DNA of 44,685 nt from Betaproteobacteria bacterium (lineage in GTDB: Bacteria > Pseudomonadota > Gammaproteobacteria > Burkholderiales > SG8-39), in assembly GCA_016868105.1 (NCBI GenBank), contig VGIA01000007.1:1-44685 (forward strand). Direction: 5' to 3'. Of the stretch, positions 1 through 11,882 are shown piece by piece. Each line of letters starts with the position of its first letter. Positions within the stretch are counted from its first letter, which is position 1. A program made the position numbers and the translations under genes. A model generated the notes under the pieces. The model searched no databases. It saw nothing but the letters and a program-made list of their open reading frames with translations, and had not been told where the DNA came from.

Positions 1-104
1 CCGGCCAGCAGCTGCGACACGTAGGAAGCCTTCGGGTCGCCGCCCTTGCGGCTCTCGATGGTGGCGGCGATGCGCTGCAGCGTTTCGTAGATGCCCGGTT
101 TCAT
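1..104 (-). CDS. hisE: Phosphoribosyl-ATP pyrophosphatase (partial, runs off window start)
   Basis: Reverse translation from ATG at 104 gives [35 protein letters not shown], a HisE N-terminus; overlaps hisI stop (ATGA); his operon context. Confidence 0.9.
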   Translation of the reverse strand, partial: MKPGIYETLQRIAATIESRKGGDPKASYVSQLLA

Positions 105-519
105 GCCTGCCCGCCTTTCTTGCCGCTCTGAGTCCCATAGATCGCCGCCGGATCCTTCAGCACCGGATCGGTCTCCATCCACTTGCCGTTCTCCAGCCTG
201 CGATAGAAGCAGCTCGCGCGCCCGGTGTGGCAGGCAATGCCGCCCACCTGCTCCACCTGCAGCAGCAGGGTATCGGCGTCGCAATCCAACCTGATCTCGC
301 GCACCTTCTGCGTGAAGCCCGATTCCTCGCCCTTGTGCCAGAGCTTCGAGCGCGAGCGCGACCAGTACACCGCCTCGCCGGTCGCGGCGGTCTTCGCCAG
401 CGCGTCGCGGTTCATCCAGGCGAGCGTCAGCACGCGGCCGCTGGCGGCATCCTGCGTCACCACCGGCACCAGGCCCTGGTCGTTCCAGGGCACTTCGTCC
501 AGCCAGTCCGCCGGCGCGG

Positions 520-523
<4 letters not shown>
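101..523 (-). CDS. hisI: Phosphoribosyl-AMP cyclohydrolase
   Basis: 140 aa ORF with [33 protein letters not shown] and [11 protein letters not shown] motifs. Confidence 0.96.
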
Positions 524-1278
<755 letters not shown>

Positions 1279-1279
1279 G

Positions 1280-2029
1280 TCAGCCCCCCCCGAGCGCCTT
1301 GTCGGCGGCCGCCTGGGCCTTCTTGAAGTCGAGCGTGCCCTCGTAGAGCGCGCGCCCGGTGATGACGCCGATGACGCCCTCGGCGGACAGCTTCTGGCAG
1401 ATGGACTGCAGGTCCTTGATGTTGTTCAGGCCGCCGCTGGCGATGACCGGGATGCGGGTCTGCTGCGCCAGCTTGAGCGTGGCCTCGATGTTGACCCCGG
1501 TCATCGTGCCGTCACGGCCGATGTCGGTGTAGATCAGCGCCTCGGCGCCGTAGTCCTCGAATTTCTTCGCCAGGTCCGCCACTTCATGCCCGGTCATCTT
1601 CGACCAGCCCTCGACCGCCACCTTGCCGTCCCTGGCGTCCAGGCCGACGACGATGTGGCCTGGAAACGCGCTGCAGGCGTCCTGCAGGAAGCCGGGGTTC
1701 TTCACCGCGGCGGTGCCGATGATGACGTAGGCGACGCCGGCATCGATGTAACCCTCGACCGTGTCCAGGTCGCGGATGCCGCCGCCCAGCTGGATCGGCG
1801 TCTTGTCGCCCACCGCGGCGATCATCTCCCGGATCACCTTCTGGTTCTTCGGCTTGCCGGCCACCGCGCCGTCCAGGTCCACGATGTGCAGGCGACGCGC
1901 GCCCAGGCCGGACCAGTTGCGCGCCATGGCGACCGGATCCTCGGAGAACACGGTCGCGGAGTCCATGCGCCCCTGCACCAGGCGCACGCAGTGGCCGTTC
2001 TTCAGGTCGATGGCAGGGATGATGAGCAC
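1280..2029 (-). CDS. hisA: Phosphoribosylformimino-5-aminoimidazole carboxamide ribotide isomerase
   Basis: [19 protein letters not shown]...; likely GTG start at 2029 (track ORF extends to 2062). Confidence 0.95.
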   Translation of the reverse strand: MLIIPAIDLKNGHCVRLVQGRMDSATVFSEDPVAMARNWSGLGARRLHIVDLDGAVAGKPKNQKVIREMIAAVGDKTPIQLGGGIRDLDTVEGYIDAGVAYVIIGTAAVKNPGFLQDACSAFPGHIVVGLDARDGKVAVEGWSKMTGHEVADLAKKFEDYGAEALIYTDIGRDGTMTGVNIEATLKLAQQTRIPVIASGGLNNIKDLQSICQKLSAEGVIGVITGRALYEGTLDFKKAQAAADKALGGG

Positions 2030-2042
2030 GTGAGGCGGAAAT

Positions 2043-2654
2043 TCAGGGACGCCACTGCACAAAATTCGACAGCAGCCGCAAGCCGGAGTTCTGGCTCTTC
2101 TCGGGGTGGAACTGCACGGCGAAGATGTTATCCCGCGCCACCGCGCAGGTAAAGCGCCCGCCGTAGTCGCAGGTCGCCGCGGTGAGCGCGCCCTGCGCGG
2201 GCTGCGGATAGTAGCTGTGCACGAAATAGAAGCGGCTGCGCTCCTCGATGCCCCGCCAGAGGAGGTGCGCTCGCTCCTGGAACACCTCGTTCCATCCCAT
2301 GTGCGGAATCTTCAATCCGCTGACCTGGAAGCGCGGCACGCCTCCGGGAAGCAGGGCGAGGCCCGCGGCGTCGCCCTCCTCGCCGCGCTCGAACAGCATC
2401 TGCAGGCCGATGCAGATGCCCAGGAACGGCTTGGCACGGGTGGCCTCGATCACCGCCTCGCGCGCGCCGCTGGCGGCCAGCTGGCGCATGCAGTCGGGCA
2501 TGGCGCCCTGTCCGGGAACCACGACGCGCTCGGCCGCGAGGATCGCCTCCGGGTCGGAAGTCACCAGCACCTGGTCGCGCGGCGCCACCCGCTCCAGCGC
2601 CTTGGAAACCGAGCGCAGGTTGCCCATGCCATAGTCCACCACCGCGATTCTCAC
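2043..2654 (-). CDS. hisH: Imidazole glycerol phosphate synthase glutamine amidotransferase subunit
   Basis: [42 protein letters not shown]; likely GTG start near 2654-2657. Confidence 0.95.
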   Translation of the reverse strand: MRIAVVDYGMGNLRSVSKALERVAPRDQVLVTSDPEAILAAERVVVPGQGAMPDCMRQLAASGAREAVIEATRAKPFLGICIGLQMLFERGEEGDAAGLALLPGGVPRFQVSGLKIPHMGWNEVFQERAHLLWRGIEERSRFYFVHSYYPQPAQGALTAATCDYGGRFTCAVARDNIFAVQFHPEKSQNSGLRLLSNFVQWRP

Positions 2655-2667
2655 CACCAGCTCCCGG

Positions 2668-3255
2668 CTAGAGCACGCCTTTGGTGGAAGGGATCGCGCC
2701 CGCGGCGAGCGCATCGGGCTCCGCCGCCATGCGCAGCGCGCGCGCGAAGGCCTTGAACATGGTCTCGCACTGGTGGTGCGCGTTGTCGCCGCGCAGGTTG
2801 TCGATGTGCAGCGTCACCTGGGCGTGGTTGACGAAGCCCTGGAAGAACTCGCGCGCGAGGTCAGCGTCGAACTCGCCGATCAGCGCGCGTGTGAACTCGA
2901 CCTGGTAGATGAGGCCGGGACGGCCGGAGAAGTCGATCACCACCCGCGACAGCGCCTCGTCCAGCGGCACGTAGGCGTGGCCGTAGCGGCGCAGGCCCGC
3001 CTTGTCGCCGATCGCCTTCGCGAACGCCTGGCCCAGGGTGATGCCGATGTCCTCGACGGTGTGATGGGCGTCGACGTGCAGGTCGCCCCTGGCCTCGATC
3101 TCCAGGTCGAGCATGCCGTGGCGCGCCACCTGGTCGAGCATGTGCTCCAGGAACGGGATGCCGGTGGCGAGCTTCGCCACGCCCCTGCCGTCCAGGTTGA
3201 TCCGGACCCGGATCTGCGTTTCCTTGGTGTCGCGTTGGATCTCGGCGGTTCTCAT
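2668..3255 (-). CDS. hisB: Imidazoleglycerol-phosphate dehydratase
   Basis: [35 protein letters not shown]; start [10 protein letters not shown] at 3255. Confidence 0.96.
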   Translation of the reverse strand: MRTAEIQRDTKETQIRVRINLDGRGVAKLATGIPFLEHMLDQVARHGMLDLEIEARGDLHVDAHHTVEDIGITLGQAFAKAIGDKAGLRRYGHAYVPLDEALSRVVIDFSGRPGLIYQVEFTRALIGEFDADLAREFFQGFVNHAQVTLHIDNLRGDNAHHQCETMFKAFARALRMAAEPDALAAGAIPSTKGVL

Positions 3256-4331
3256 TTCAGGGCCTCGCTCAGTACCGCCACAAGTATACGGTTCTCCTCC
3301 GGCGTGCCGATGCTCAGGCGCAGGCAATTCGCGAGCGCCGGCGGGCCGCCGTCGAAATTGCGCACCAGCACCCCTTGCGCGCGCAAGGCCTCGAACACGC
3401 GCGTGCCGGAGCCCGCCGGCCCGTGCACGCGGGCGAGGAAGAAATTCGCCACCGACGGATACAGCGTGATCCCGGGCAGGCGCTCGAGCAGCGGCCGCAG
3501 GCGCTCACGCTCGGCCAGCACCCGGGCGGATTGCTCGTCCAGCACCTTCTTGTTCTGGAGCAGCGTGAACGCCACCGCCTCGGTGAGGACATTGATGTTG
3601 AACGGCGAGCGGGTCTTGTTGAAGGCGTCGATCCATTCGGGGCGGCCGCAGGCGTACCCCAGGCGCAGGCCGGCCATGCCGATCTTGGACACCGTGCGCA
3701 TCACAACGAGGTTCTCGAACTCGGCCAGGCGGGGCATGAACGTGCCGCCGGCGAAGGGCTGGTAGGCCTCGTCGAGCACCACCAGTCCCGGCGCCGCGCG
3801 CAGGATGCGCTCGATGTCGGCGACCGGGAACGCGTTGCCGGTCGGGTTGTTCGGGTAGGCGATCCACACCAGCGCCGGTTGCTCCTTCGCCATCGCGGCG
3901 AGGAACGCGTCGGTGTCGAGCGAGAAGTCTTCCCGCAGCGGCACGCCGACGAAGCGCAAACGGTAGAACAGCGCGTGCATCGAGAACATGGCGAACGAAG
4001 GCGCCGGCGCCATCACCACGGCACCTTCCCGCGCGGCCGAGGCGGTGATGTACTGGATGCACTCGTCCGAGCCGTTGCCAAGGAGCACGTCGCAGCCCGC
4101 GGGAACCTGCATCACCTCCCGGATCAGGGCACGCAGCCGCAGCGCGGTCGGTACCGGGTAGCGGTTCAGCGACAGCTTCGAGACCACCTGGCCGACTTCC
4201 GCTGCGAGCTCCGGCGGCAGGCCATAGGGGCTTTCCATGAGGTCGAGCTTGACCAGGCCGGTGGCGTCCGCAACCGGGTAGGCGTGCATGGCCTGGATCT
4301 CCGGGCGGATGACCTTCGCGGCGGCGCTCAC
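3252..4331 (-). CDS. hisC: Histidinol-phosphate aminotransferase
   Basis: PLP aminotransferase fold I motifs: [43 protein letters not shown]. Confidence 0.95.
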   Translation of the reverse strand: MSAAAKVIRPEIQAMHAYPVADATGLVKLDLMESPYGLPPELAAEVGQVVSKLSLNRYPVPTALRLRALIREVMQVPAGCDVLLGNGSDECIQYITASAAREGAVVMAPAPSFAMFSMHALFYRLRFVGVPLREDFSLDTDAFLAAMAKEQPALVWIAYPNNPTGNAFPVADIERILRAAPGLVVLDEAYQPFAGGTFMPRLAEFENLVVMRTVSKIGMAGLRLGYACGRPEWIDAFNKTRSPFNINVLTEAVAFTLLQNKKVLDEQSARVLAERERLRPLLERLPGITLYPSVANFFLARVHGPAGSGTRVFEALRAQGVLVRNFDGGPPALANCLRLSIGTPEENRILVAVLSEALK

Positions 4332-5608
4332 CTGCGGTACTCCGCCGAGCGGGCATGCGCCTCGAGGCCTTCGCCCCGCGCCAAGGTCGCCGCAAGGCGG
4401 CCAAGCGCGCGCGCGCCGGCGCGGGAAACCTCGATCAGGCTGCTGCGCTTCTCGAAGTCGTACACCCCGAGCGGGGACGAGAACCGTGTCGTGCCCGCGG
4501 TGGGCAGGACGTGGTTCGGCCCGGCGCAGTAGTCACCGACTGCCTCCGAACTCCAGCGCCCGAGGAAGATGGCCCCGGCATGGCGCAGCCGCGGCAGCAG
4601 CGCGCGGGGTTTGGCCACCGCCAGCTCCAGGTGCTCCGGCGCGATGCGGTTGGCGATCTCGCAGGCCTCGGCCAGGCTGCGCGTCTGGATGAGCGCGCCG
4701 CGGCCCTGCAGCGAGGCGGTGATGATGGCGCGGCGCGGCATCCCGACGGCCAGGCGGCGCATCGACGCCTCCACCGCGTCGAGGTAGGCCGCGCCGGGAC
4801 ACAGCAGGATGGATTGCGCCAGCCGGTCGTGCTCGGCCTGGGAGAACAGGTCCATCGCCACCCAGTCCGCGGGCGCGCTGCCGTCGGCGATGACCAGGAT
4901 CTCGGAGGGCCCGGCGATCATGTCGATGCCGACCTCGCCGAAGACCTGGCGCTTGGCCGCGGCGACATAGGCGTTGCCGGGTCCCACGATCTTGTCCACG
5001 CGGGGGATGCTCCGCGTGCCGTAGGCAAGCGCGGCCACTGCCTGCGCGCCGCCGAGGGCGATGACGCGGTCCACGCCCGCGACCGCGGCGGCCGCCAGCA
5101 CCATCGGCTTCGGGTTCGGGCTCACCATCACCAGCTCGGGGACCCCGGCGACCCTGGCCGGGATCGCGTTCATCAGCACCGAGGACGGATAGGCCGCCTT
5201 GCCCCCCGGCACGTACAGGCCGACCCGCGCCATCGGGCTCACGATCTGCCCCAGCCGCGTGCCGTCGCGCTCGGAAAAGGTCCAGGACCCGGACCGCTGG
5301 CGCTCGTGGAAGCGCCGGATGCGCGCCGCCGCCGCGCGCAACGCCGCCGCCTGCGCCTTGGGCAATCCGGCCAGGGCCTCGCGCAGGCGCGCGCGCGGCA
5401 CTTCCAGTTGCGCCACCGAACGCGCCCTGACGCGGTCGAAGCGGCGCGCGTACGCGAGCACCGCCACGTCGCCGTTGCGGCGCACACCGGCGATGATGCC
5501 GCGCACCACGCGCTCGACCCCGGTATCCTGCGCCGCCCCGTAGCGCGTGAGCGCGGCCAGCTTCGCCTCGAAACCGGGCTCGCTTGTGGACAGCCGGCGG
5601 ATCCTCAC
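4328..5608 (-). CDS. hisD: Histidinol dehydrogenase
   Basis: [64 protein letters not shown]. Confidence 0.97.
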   Translation of the reverse strand: MRIRRLSTSEPGFEAKLAALTRYGAAQDTGVERVVRGIIAGVRRNGDVAVLAYARRFDRVRARSVAQLEVPRARLREALAGLPKAQAAALRAAAARIRRFHERQRSGSWTFSERDGTRLGQIVSPMARVGLYVPGGKAAYPSSVLMNAIPARVAGVPELVMVSPNPKPMVLAAAAVAGVDRVIALGGAQAVAALAYGTRSIPRVDKIVGPGNAYVAAAKRQVFGEVGIDMIAGPSEILVIADGSAPADWVAMDLFSQAEHDRLAQSILLCPGAAYLDAVEASMRRLAVGMPRRAIITASLQGRGALIQTRSLAEACEIANRIAPEHLELAVAKPRALLPRLRHAGAIFLGRWSSEAVGDYCAGPNHVLPTAGTTRFSSPLGVYDFEKRSSLIEVSRAGARALGRLAATLARGEGLEAHARSAEYRR

Positions 5609-6246
5609 CTCACCGCCTTCGTCAACGCCTCGATCAGCGGCTGCAACTCGCCGCGCCGCGTCTTCAGCGCCGCCTGGTTGACGATCAGCCTCGCCGAGAC
5701 CGGCATGATCTCCTCCACCGCATGCAGCTTGTTCGCCCTCAGCGTCTTGCCGGTGGACACCAGGTCCACGATGGCGTCGGCAAGATTGAGCAGCGGCGCC
5801 AGCTCCATCGAGCCGTAGAGCCGGATCAGGTCCACGTGCACCCCCTTGGCGGCGAAATGCTCGCGCGTGGTCTGGATGTACTTGGTAGCCACGCGCAGCC
5901 GCGCGCCCTGGCGCACCGCCGCGGCGTAGTCGAAGCCGCGGCGCACCGCCACCATCATGCGGCAGCGCGCGATACCGAGGTCCAGGGGCTGATAAAGCCC
6001 GGCGCCGCCGTGTTCATGCAGCACGTCCTTGCCTGCGATACCGATCTCGGCAGCGCCGTGCTGCACGTAGGTGGGCACGTCCGAGGCGCGCACCACGATC
6101 AGCCGCACGTCGCGGCGCGCCGTGGGCAGGATGAGCTTGCGTGAGGCCTCCGGATCCTCCTGCGGGGCGGCGCCGAGGCGCGCCAGCAGCGGTCCGGTTT
6201 CCTCGAGGATGCGGCCTTTCGACAACGCGATGCTGATGAGGGCCAT
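5605..6246 (-). CDS. hisG: ATP phosphoribosyltransferase (short form)
   Basis: [18 protein letters not shown]..., [26 protein letters not shown]; 213 aa short HisG. Confidence 0.95.
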   Translation of the reverse strand: MALISIALSKGRILEETGPLLARLGAAPQEDPEASRKLILPTARRDVRLIVVRASDVPTYVQHGAAEIGIAGKDVLHEHGGAGLYQPLDLGIARCRMMVAVRRGFDYAAAVRQGARLRVATKYIQTTREHFAAKGVHVDLIRLYGSMELAPLLNLADAIVDLVSTGKTLRANKLHAVEEIMPVSARLIVNQAALKTRRGELQPLIEALTKAVR

Positions 6247-6251
6247 GGCGT

Positions 6252-7502
6252 TCAGTTTACCCGCTCCACCCGGGCGCCCAGCGCGGCCAGCTTGTTCTCC
6301 AGCGCCTCGTAGCCGCGGTCCAGATGGTAGATGCGGTCGATGACGGATTGGCCCTCGGCGGCGAGCGCGGCGATCACCAGGCTCGCCGAGGCGCGCAGGT
6401 CGGTCGCCATGACCTGGGCGCCGGAGAGGCGCTCGACGCCCTTCACCACCGCGACGTTGCCCTGCAGCTCGATGCTGGCGCCTAGGCGCGCCAGCTCCGG
6501 CACGTGCGTGAAGCGGTCGAGGTAGATCGTATCCTCGATCAGGCTGGAGCCCGAAGCCACCGCGCAGACCGCGATCATCTGCGCCTGCATATCGGTGGGG
6601 AAGCCGGGAAACGGCTGCGTCACCACCTCCACCGCCTTCGGGCGCCGCGGGCCGGAAACCTCGGCCGCGTCCGCCGCGCGCCGGATGCGGCAGCCGGCTT
6701 CCTCCAGCTTGCGCAGGGACGCCTCGAAATGATCCGGGATCACGCCCTCCAGCCGGACCGTGCCGCCGGTCATCGCCGCCGCCGCCGCGAAGGTCGCCGC
6801 CTCGATGCGGTCCGGGATGATGGTGGCGTCGACCGGTCGCAGGCTGCCCACGCCGCGGATCGTCAGGCGAGGCGAACCCAACCCCTCGATGCGCGCGCCG
6901 CAGGCGACCAGCACTTCGCCCAGCGCGGTCACATCCGGCTCCAGGGCGACGTTCTCCAGCACCGTGGTGCCCTCGGCCAGAACGGCGGCCATCAGCAGCT
7001 GCACCGTGGCGCCAACCGAAACCACGTCGAAGCCGAACCTGACGCCCTTCAGCTTGACGCCGCGGCCGACGATGTAGCCGTGCTCGATCTCGAGCTTCGC
7101 GCCCATCGCCTGCAGGCCGGCAAGGTGCAGGTTCACCGGCCGCGGTCCCCAGGCGCAGCCGCCGGGCAGCGACACCCGCGACTGGCCGAAGCGCGCCAGC
7201 AGCGGCCCCAGCACGTAGATGCTCGCGCGCATGGTCTTCACCAGCTCGTAGGGCGCCTCGACCGCGTTGACGCCATGCGTGTCGATCGTCATGCGATCGC
7301 CTTCAAAGGCGATTCTCGCCCCCAGGGTCTCCAGCACCCTGGCAAAGGTCCGGGTGTCGCGCAGCCTGGGCACGTTGCGCAGGGTGTGCAAGCCGGGGGT
7401 GAGCAGCGTCGCCGCCATCACCGGCAGCGCGGCGTTCTTGGCGCCGGAGATGCGCACCGTCCCCTCGAGCGGGCGCCCGCCCGTGATCCGCAGCTTATCC
7501 AC
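6252..7502 (-). CDS. murA: UDP-N-acetylglucosamine 1-carboxyvinyltransferase
   Basis: [47 protein letters not shown] loop, FPTDMQAQ. Confidence 0.97.
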   Translation of the reverse strand: MDKLRITGGRPLEGTVRISGAKNAALPVMAATLLTPGLHTLRNVPRLRDTRTFARVLETLGARIAFEGDRMTIDTHGVNAVEAPYELVKTMRASIYVLGPLLARFGQSRVSLPGGCAWGPRPVNLHLAGLQAMGAKLEIEHGYIVGRGVKLKGVRFGFDVVSVGATVQLLMAAVLAEGTTVLENVALEPDVTALGEVLVACGARIEGLGSPRLTIRGVGSLRPVDATIIPDRIEAATFAAAAAMTGGTVRLEGVIPDHFEASLRKLEEAGCRIRRAADAAEVSGPRRPKAVEVVTQPFPGFPTDMQAQMIAVCAVASGSSLIEDTIYLDRFTHVPELARLGASIELQGNVAVVKGVERLSGAQVMATDLRASASLVIAALAAEGQSVIDRIYHLDRGYEALENKLAALGARVERVN

Positions 7503-7734
7503 CGGGCTTCCACTCCGCGGGCGTGAGGGTCTGCATGGACAGTGCGTGGATCTCCTCGCGCATGCGCTCGCCCAGCGCGCGGTACACCAGCTGGTGGCGC
7601 TGGACGCGGCTCTTGCCCTCGAACGCGCGCGACACGATCAGGGCCTGGAAATGCTGGCCGTCGCCGATCACCTCCAGGTGCTCGCAGGCGAGTCCCGCCG
7701 CGATGCCCTGCCTGACGCTGTCGTTCGTAACCAT
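7495..7734 (-). CDS. BolA-family protein (IbaG-like)
   Basis: 79 aa; DGQHFQALIVSRAFEGKSRVQRHQLVYRALGERMREEIHALSMQTLTPAEW; adjacent to murA. Confidence 0.9.
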   Translation of the reverse strand: MVTNDSVRQGIAAGLACEHLEVIGDGQHFQALIVSRAFEGKSRVQRHQLVYRALGERMREEIHALSMQTLTPAEWKPGG

Positions 7735-7745
7735 GGTTGTCTGCC

Positions 7746-7865
7746 TCAGCCGCGGAGTTTGTAGCCTGATCTGAGAAGCGCGAGCGCGATCGCCGACAGG
7801 ATCGCGAAGCTTAACCCGCCCACCGCCAGGCTCGCGAGCGGCGCGAAATCGACCGGCTCAGTGGT
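7746..7865 (-). pseudogene. C-terminal remnant of probable ABC-2 type transporter permease (YadH-like)
   Basis: Reverse-strand frame reads ...TTEPVDFAPLASLAVGGLSFAILSAIALALLRSGYKLRG*, a terminal TM helix plus G-Y-K-L-R tail as in ABC-2 permeases; no upstream body or start codon; overlaps mlaB 3' end. Confidence 0.6.
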
Positions 7866-8163
7866 GCCTGGCGGGCTCGGCCTGCGCGACGGTAAGTAGC
7901 TCGGCCACACCGTAGAGCCGCGCGATCGCCGTCAACCCGTCGGGAAGGCCGGAGAAGGCGAGCTCCCGGTTGCGCGAGCGCGCGTCGCGCAGCCAGGCGA
8001 GCAGCATGGCAAGGGCGGAGGAATCGAGCTCGGTCACGCCGCGCAGGTCCACGGTGCGCACGCCGTCGTAGATCTGCCCGCGGCCCTGCTCCAGCAGCGC
8101 TGCGACGCCGGCCAGCGTGACCGCGCCTGAGACGACCATGCGGTCGCCGTCGCGTACGATCAC
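7858..8163 (-). CDS. mlaB: STAS-domain phospholipid transport protein
   Basis: 101 aa; VDLRGVTELDSSALAMLLAWLRDA STAS motif; mla operon context. Confidence 0.88.
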   Translation of the reverse strand: MIVRDGDRMVVSGAVTLAGVAALLEQGRGQIYDGVRTVDLRGVTELDSSALAMLLAWLRDARSRNRELAFSGLPDGLTAIARLYGVAELLTVAQAEPARHH

Positions 8164-8807
8164 TTGCGCTCCGCGCCGGCCACCGTCGCCCGCTCGAGCG
8201 ACTGGTTCTTGGTGCGCAGGGTCTTGATCAGGCCCTCGATGCCGGCTTCGCGCACCTGGTTGTCGAACTCGGTGCGGTAGTTGGCCACCAGGCTGATGCC
8301 GGCGACGCGCACGTCCCAGACCTTCCAGCCGCCCGGACGCTTCTCCATGTCGTATTCCAGCTGCACCGGCTGCGCCCCGGACTGCATCACCCGCACGGTC
8401 ACGGTGAGGTCGGTGTCGGTGGGCTTGGCGCGCAGCGGCCGGAAATCGAACTTCTGGTCCTTGTAGGCCGCGATCGAACTGGCGTAGGTCCGAACCAGCA
8501 GCGTGCGGAACTCCTCGATCAGGCGCGCGCGCTGCTCCGGGGTCGCCTTTTCCCAGTGGCGGGCAACCGCGCCCGCGGTCATGGCGTTGAAGTTGAAGTG
8601 CGGCAGGACCTTGGCCTCGATCAGGGAGATGACCTTCTTGCGTTCGCCGGCCTGGATGTCCTTGTCGCTGCGGATGATGTCCATCACTTCGAGGGTGACG
8701 TTCTTCACCAGCAGGTCGGGGGCCATGTCATTCGCCAGCGCGGGCGCGGCAAGGCAGCAAGCGGCGAGCGCGGCCACCGCCGCGACCCGGGCAATCAGCG
8801 GCAGCAT
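8160..8807 (-). CDS. mlaC: MlaC/Ttg2D-type phospholipid-binding periplasmic protein
   Basis: signal peptide; FNFNAMTAGAVARHWEKATPEQRARLIEEFRTLLVRTYA. Confidence 0.93.
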   Translation of the reverse strand: MLPLIARVAAVAALAACCLAAPALANDMAPDLLVKNVTLEVMDIIRSDKDIQAGERKKVISLIEAKVLPHFNFNAMTAGAVARHWEKATPEQRARLIEEFRTLLVRTYASSIAAYKDQKFDFRPLRAKPTDTDLTVTVRVMQSGAQPVQLEYDMEKRPGGWKVWDVRVAGISLVANYRTEFDNQVREAGIEGLIKTLRTKNQSLERATVAGAERK

Positions 8808-8808
8808 C

Positions 8809-9654
8809 CTAGCCTCCGTGGGGCGAGGCGGTGGCGGCGTCGTGGAATGCCGGCTCCTCGATCAGCCGCAGCGCAGAGTGCGGTACGCCCCGCTGCGCGC
8901 TGACCTCGCGCGGCGCTTCGCTCTCGGCGCGCGGCGGCGCGCCGTCGTACACCTGGTTGCGGCGGCGCTGCAGGTAGGCATCGCGCTGGAACACGTACTT
9001 ATCCAGCGCCGCCTCCTCCAGGATGCGGCCGGCGTCCAGCAGGTCGGCGCGCTTGCCCAGGGCGCGGGTCACCACCATGAAGCTGCGCACGCCCTTCGGC
9101 CGGTGGGCCACCACCGGGTCGAGGTTGAAGTCGAGAATCAGGCCCGCGGTATCGCGCACCGAACTGGAGCCGACGAACGGCCACACCAGGTAGGCGCCGT
9201 CGGGCAGGCCCCAGCGGCCGAAGGTCTGGCCGAAGTCCTCGTCGTGCTTCTCCAGGCCCATCTCGCTGGCGAAGTCGAAGATGCCGAACACGCCCAACAG
9301 CGTGTTGATGGCGAAGCGGGTCCAGTCGGTGGCGGCATCGAGTGGCTTGCCTTGCAAAAGATTGTTAACGCCGATGAACAGGTCGGCGATGTTGGCGAAG
9401 AAATTGCGCACCACGTCGCGCACCGGGTCGGGCAGCACGTCGCGGTAGGCCGTCGCCACCGGCTTGCCGATGGCGCGGTCGAAGCCTTCGTTGAAGGCGT
9501 ACATGGCGCGGTTGAAGCCCTCGGCCGGGTCGCGCGGGTCGCCGCCGCCGTTGGTGGCGCAGCCGGCGCAAAGCGCGATCAGGGCCGCCAGCACCAGGGG
9601 CCGCAGCCCTGCCCTCCAGCCTGTTCCCGCCGTTCGATCGTTTGCCGAGGTCAC
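8809..9654 (-). CDS. mlaA: MlaA/VacJ family outer-membrane lipoprotein
   Basis: lipobox ALCAGC; DPAEGFNRAMYAFNEGFDRAIGKPVATAYRDVLPDPVR; FGRWGLPDGAYLVWPFVGSSSVRDTAG. Confidence 0.94.
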   Translation of the reverse strand: MTSANDRTAGTGWRAGLRPLVLAALIALCAGCATNGGGDPRDPAEGFNRAMYAFNEGFDRAIGKPVATAYRDVLPDPVRDVVRNFFANIADLFIGVNNLLQGKPLDAATDWTRFAINTLLGVFGIFDFASEMGLEKHDEDFGQTFGRWGLPDGAYLVWPFVGSSSVRDTAGLILDFNLDPVVAHRPKGVRSFMVVTRALGKRADLLDAGRILEEAALDKYVFQRDAYLQRRRNQVYDGAPPRAESEAPREVSAQRGVPHSALRLIEEPAFHDAATASPHGG

Positions 9655-10133
9655 TTCTTCGCGCCCTTTTCGTCCTTGCCCTCTGCCGCCTTGCTGAACA
9701 GGAACTGGCTGATCAGGTTCTCCAGCACCACCGCCGACTGCGTCAGCCGCAGGCGGTCGCCGTTCTTCAGCATCACGCCGTCGCCGCCGGCCTCCAGGCC
9801 GACGTACTGCTCCCCGAGCAAGCCCGAGGTCAGGATCTTGGCCGCCGTGTCCTTGGGAAACTGGAACCGGGCGCTGAGGTTTAGCGTGACGATGGCCTCG
9901 TAAGTCTCGTTGTCGAAGCGGACTTCCGCCACCCGCCCGACCACCACCCCGGCGCTTTTCACCGGCGCCCGCACTTTCAGGCCGCCGATGTTAGCAAACT
10001 TGGCAAGTACCTGATATGTCTGGTCAGTGGAAAAAGACGCCAGATTGCCGACCTTCAAGGCCAGAAACAACAGCCCGGCCAGGCCCAGGGCGACAAAGGC
10101 GCCGACCCAGGCGTCGATGGTGGAGCGTTTCAT
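9651..10133 (-). CDS. mlaD: MlaD-type (MCE) lipid transport protein
   Basis: [58 protein letters not shown]. Confidence 0.94.
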   Translation of the reverse strand: MKRSTIDAWVGAFVALGLAGLLFLALKVGNLASFSTDQTYQVLAKFANIGGLKVRAPVKSAGVVVGRVAEVRFDNETYEAIVTLNLSARFQFPKDTAAKILTSGLLGEQYVGLEAGGDGVMLKNGDRLRLTQSAVVLENLISQFLFSKAAEGKDEKGAKK

Positions 10134-10930
10134 CTGCCGTTACCTCCGGTGAACATGAGCGCGGTAAGCACGAAATCCAGGGCCAGGATGGCGAGCGAGG
10201 AGGTCACCACGGTGCGCGTGGTGGCCCCGGAGACGCCCTCGGCCGTGGGAGGGGCGTCGTAGCCCTCGAAGACCGCGATCCAGCTCACCGCGATCCCGAA
10301 CACGATGCTCTTGATGACCCCGTTCAGGATGTCCTCGCGCACGTCCACCGAGGCCTGCATCTGGGACCAGAACGCCCCCTGGTCGACCCCGATCAGGGGC
10401 ACCGCGACCAGGTAGCCGCCGAAGATGCCCATGGCCGAAAAGAGAGCCGCCAGCAGCGGCATCGAGATCACCCCGGCCCAGAACCGCGGCGCCACGACCC
10501 GCGCGATCGGGTCCACCGCCATCATCTCCATGGCCGCGATCTGCTCGGTGGCCTTCATCAGTCCGATCTCGGCGGTGATGGCCGAACCGGCGCGGCTGGC
10601 GAACAGCAGCCCCGCCACCACCGGCCCCAGTTCGCGCACCAGCGACAACGCAACCAGGATGCCGAGCGCCTCCGAGGAGCCGTAGCGCTGCAGCGTCTCG
10701 TAGCCCTGCAGGCCCAGCACCATGCCGACGAACAGGCCCGAGATCAGGATGATGATCAGCGACAGCACCCCGGCGAAGTAGATCTCGCGGATGGTGAGGC
10801 CGAAGCGGCGCAGCGCAACCCCCGAGTGCAGCACCAGGTAGGCGAGGAAGCGCGCCGCGAAGCCCAGCCGCCAGATCTTGGCGGTGAAGGTCCGGCCCAG
10901 GCGCTCCAGGCCCTGGCGCAGGTCCGCCAC
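10130..10930 (-). CDS. mlaE: MlaE-type ABC transporter permease
   Basis: [42 protein letters not shown]; probable GTG start near 10930, track ORF over-extends. Confidence 0.92.
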   Translation of the reverse strand: MADLRQGLERLGRTFTAKIWRLGFAARFLAYLVLHSGVALRRFGLTIREIYFAGVLSLIIILISGLFVGMVLGLQGYETLQRYGSSEALGILVALSLVRELGPVVAGLLFASRAGSAITAEIGLMKATEQIAAMEMMAVDPIARVVAPRFWAGVISMPLLAALFSAMGIFGGYLVAVPLIGVDQGAFWSQMQASVDVREDILNGVIKSIVFGIAVSWIAVFEGYDAPPTAEGVSGATTRTVVTSSLAILALDFVLTALMFTGGNGR

Positions 10931-10940
10931 CGGGCCGCCC

Positions 10941-11786
10941 TCAGCCACCGGCGCGCTCCAGCGCGAGGTCGGCGCCGTACCCCGGCGCCGGGTAGTGGAA
11001 CGGGATCGGGCCGTCGGGCTCGCCCTGGACGAACTGGTGCACGAACGGGTGCCCGGAGCGGCGCAGGTCCGCCGGCGTGCCGTGGGCGACGATGCGCCCC
11101 GCGGACACGAAGTACACATAGTCGACGATGTCGAAGCACTCGGCGAGGTCGTGGCTGACCACGATCGAGGTCTGGCCGAGGGAGTCGTTCAGGCGCCGGA
11201 TCAGGCGCGCAATCACCCCCAGCGCGATCGGGTCCAGGCCGGTGAAGGGCTCGTCGTAGAGCATCAGCTGCGGGTCGAGCGCGATCGCGCGCGCCAGGGC
11301 CACGCGCCGCGCCATGCCGCCCGAGAGCGCCGAGGGCATCAGGTCCGCCGCGCCGCGCAGGCCGACCGACTCGAGCTTGAGCATCGCCAGGTCCCGGATC
11401 AGTTCCTCCGGCAGGTTGGTGTGCTCGCGCATCTGGAAGGCGACGTTCTCGGCCGCGCTCATGTCCGTGAACAGGGCGCCGAACTGGAACAGCATGCCCA
11501 TCTTCCGCCGCAGCGCGAAGATGCGCGCCTCGTCCAGCTCGTTCAGATTCTCCCCCAGCACGCGCGCGCTGCCGGCGCTGGCCTTCAGCCAGCCGGCGAT
11601 GATCCGCAGCAGCGTGGTCTTGCCGCAGCCGGACTGCCCCATGATGCCGACCACGCTGCCGCGCTCGATCGTCAGGTTGATGCCGTGCAGGACCGGCCGC
11701 GCAGCGTCGTAGCCGAACGAAACCTGGTCAATCTCGACGATGCTGGAACGGGTCGCCACGGGAAGGCCGGAAACGCAAGGCTGCAT
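10941..11786 (-). CDS. mlaF: MlaF-type ABC transporter ATP-binding protein
   Basis: Walker [10 protein letters not shown], signature [15 protein letters not shown], Walker [14 protein letters not shown]; start may be the internal GTG near 11759. Confidence 0.92.
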   Translation of the reverse strand: MQPCVSGLPVATRSSIVEIDQVSFGYDAARPVLHGINLTIERGSVVGIMGQSGCGKTTLLRIIAGWLKASAGSARVLGENLNELDEARIFALRRKMGMLFQFGALFTDMSAAENVAFQMREHTNLPEELIRDLAMLKLESVGLRGAADLMPSALSGGMARRVALARAIALDPQLMLYDEPFTGLDPIALGVIARLIRRLNDSLGQTSIVVSHDLAECFDIVDYVYFVSAGRIVAHGTPADLRRSGHPFVHQFVQGEPDGPIPFHYPAPGYGADLALERAGG

Positions 11787-11792
11787 TCTACT

Positions 11793-11828
11793 CGACTGCT
11801 GCCGCCCCGGCGCCGACTGCTGCCGCCC
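11793..11828. repeat. Two direct copies of CGACTGCTGCCGCCC (15 nt, 21-nt period)
   Basis: 11793-11807 and 11814-11828 are identical. Confidence 0.85.
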
Positions 11829-11882
11829 TGCTCGCGCAGGGACTGGTAACGAGCGCCCGTCCGGAAGAAAAGGCAGACGGCA

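Noticed and set aside
2773-4532. Plus-strand ORFs of 330 and 385 aa over hisB-hisC
   Set aside because: Antisense of intact his genes, compositionally biased, no recognisable fold
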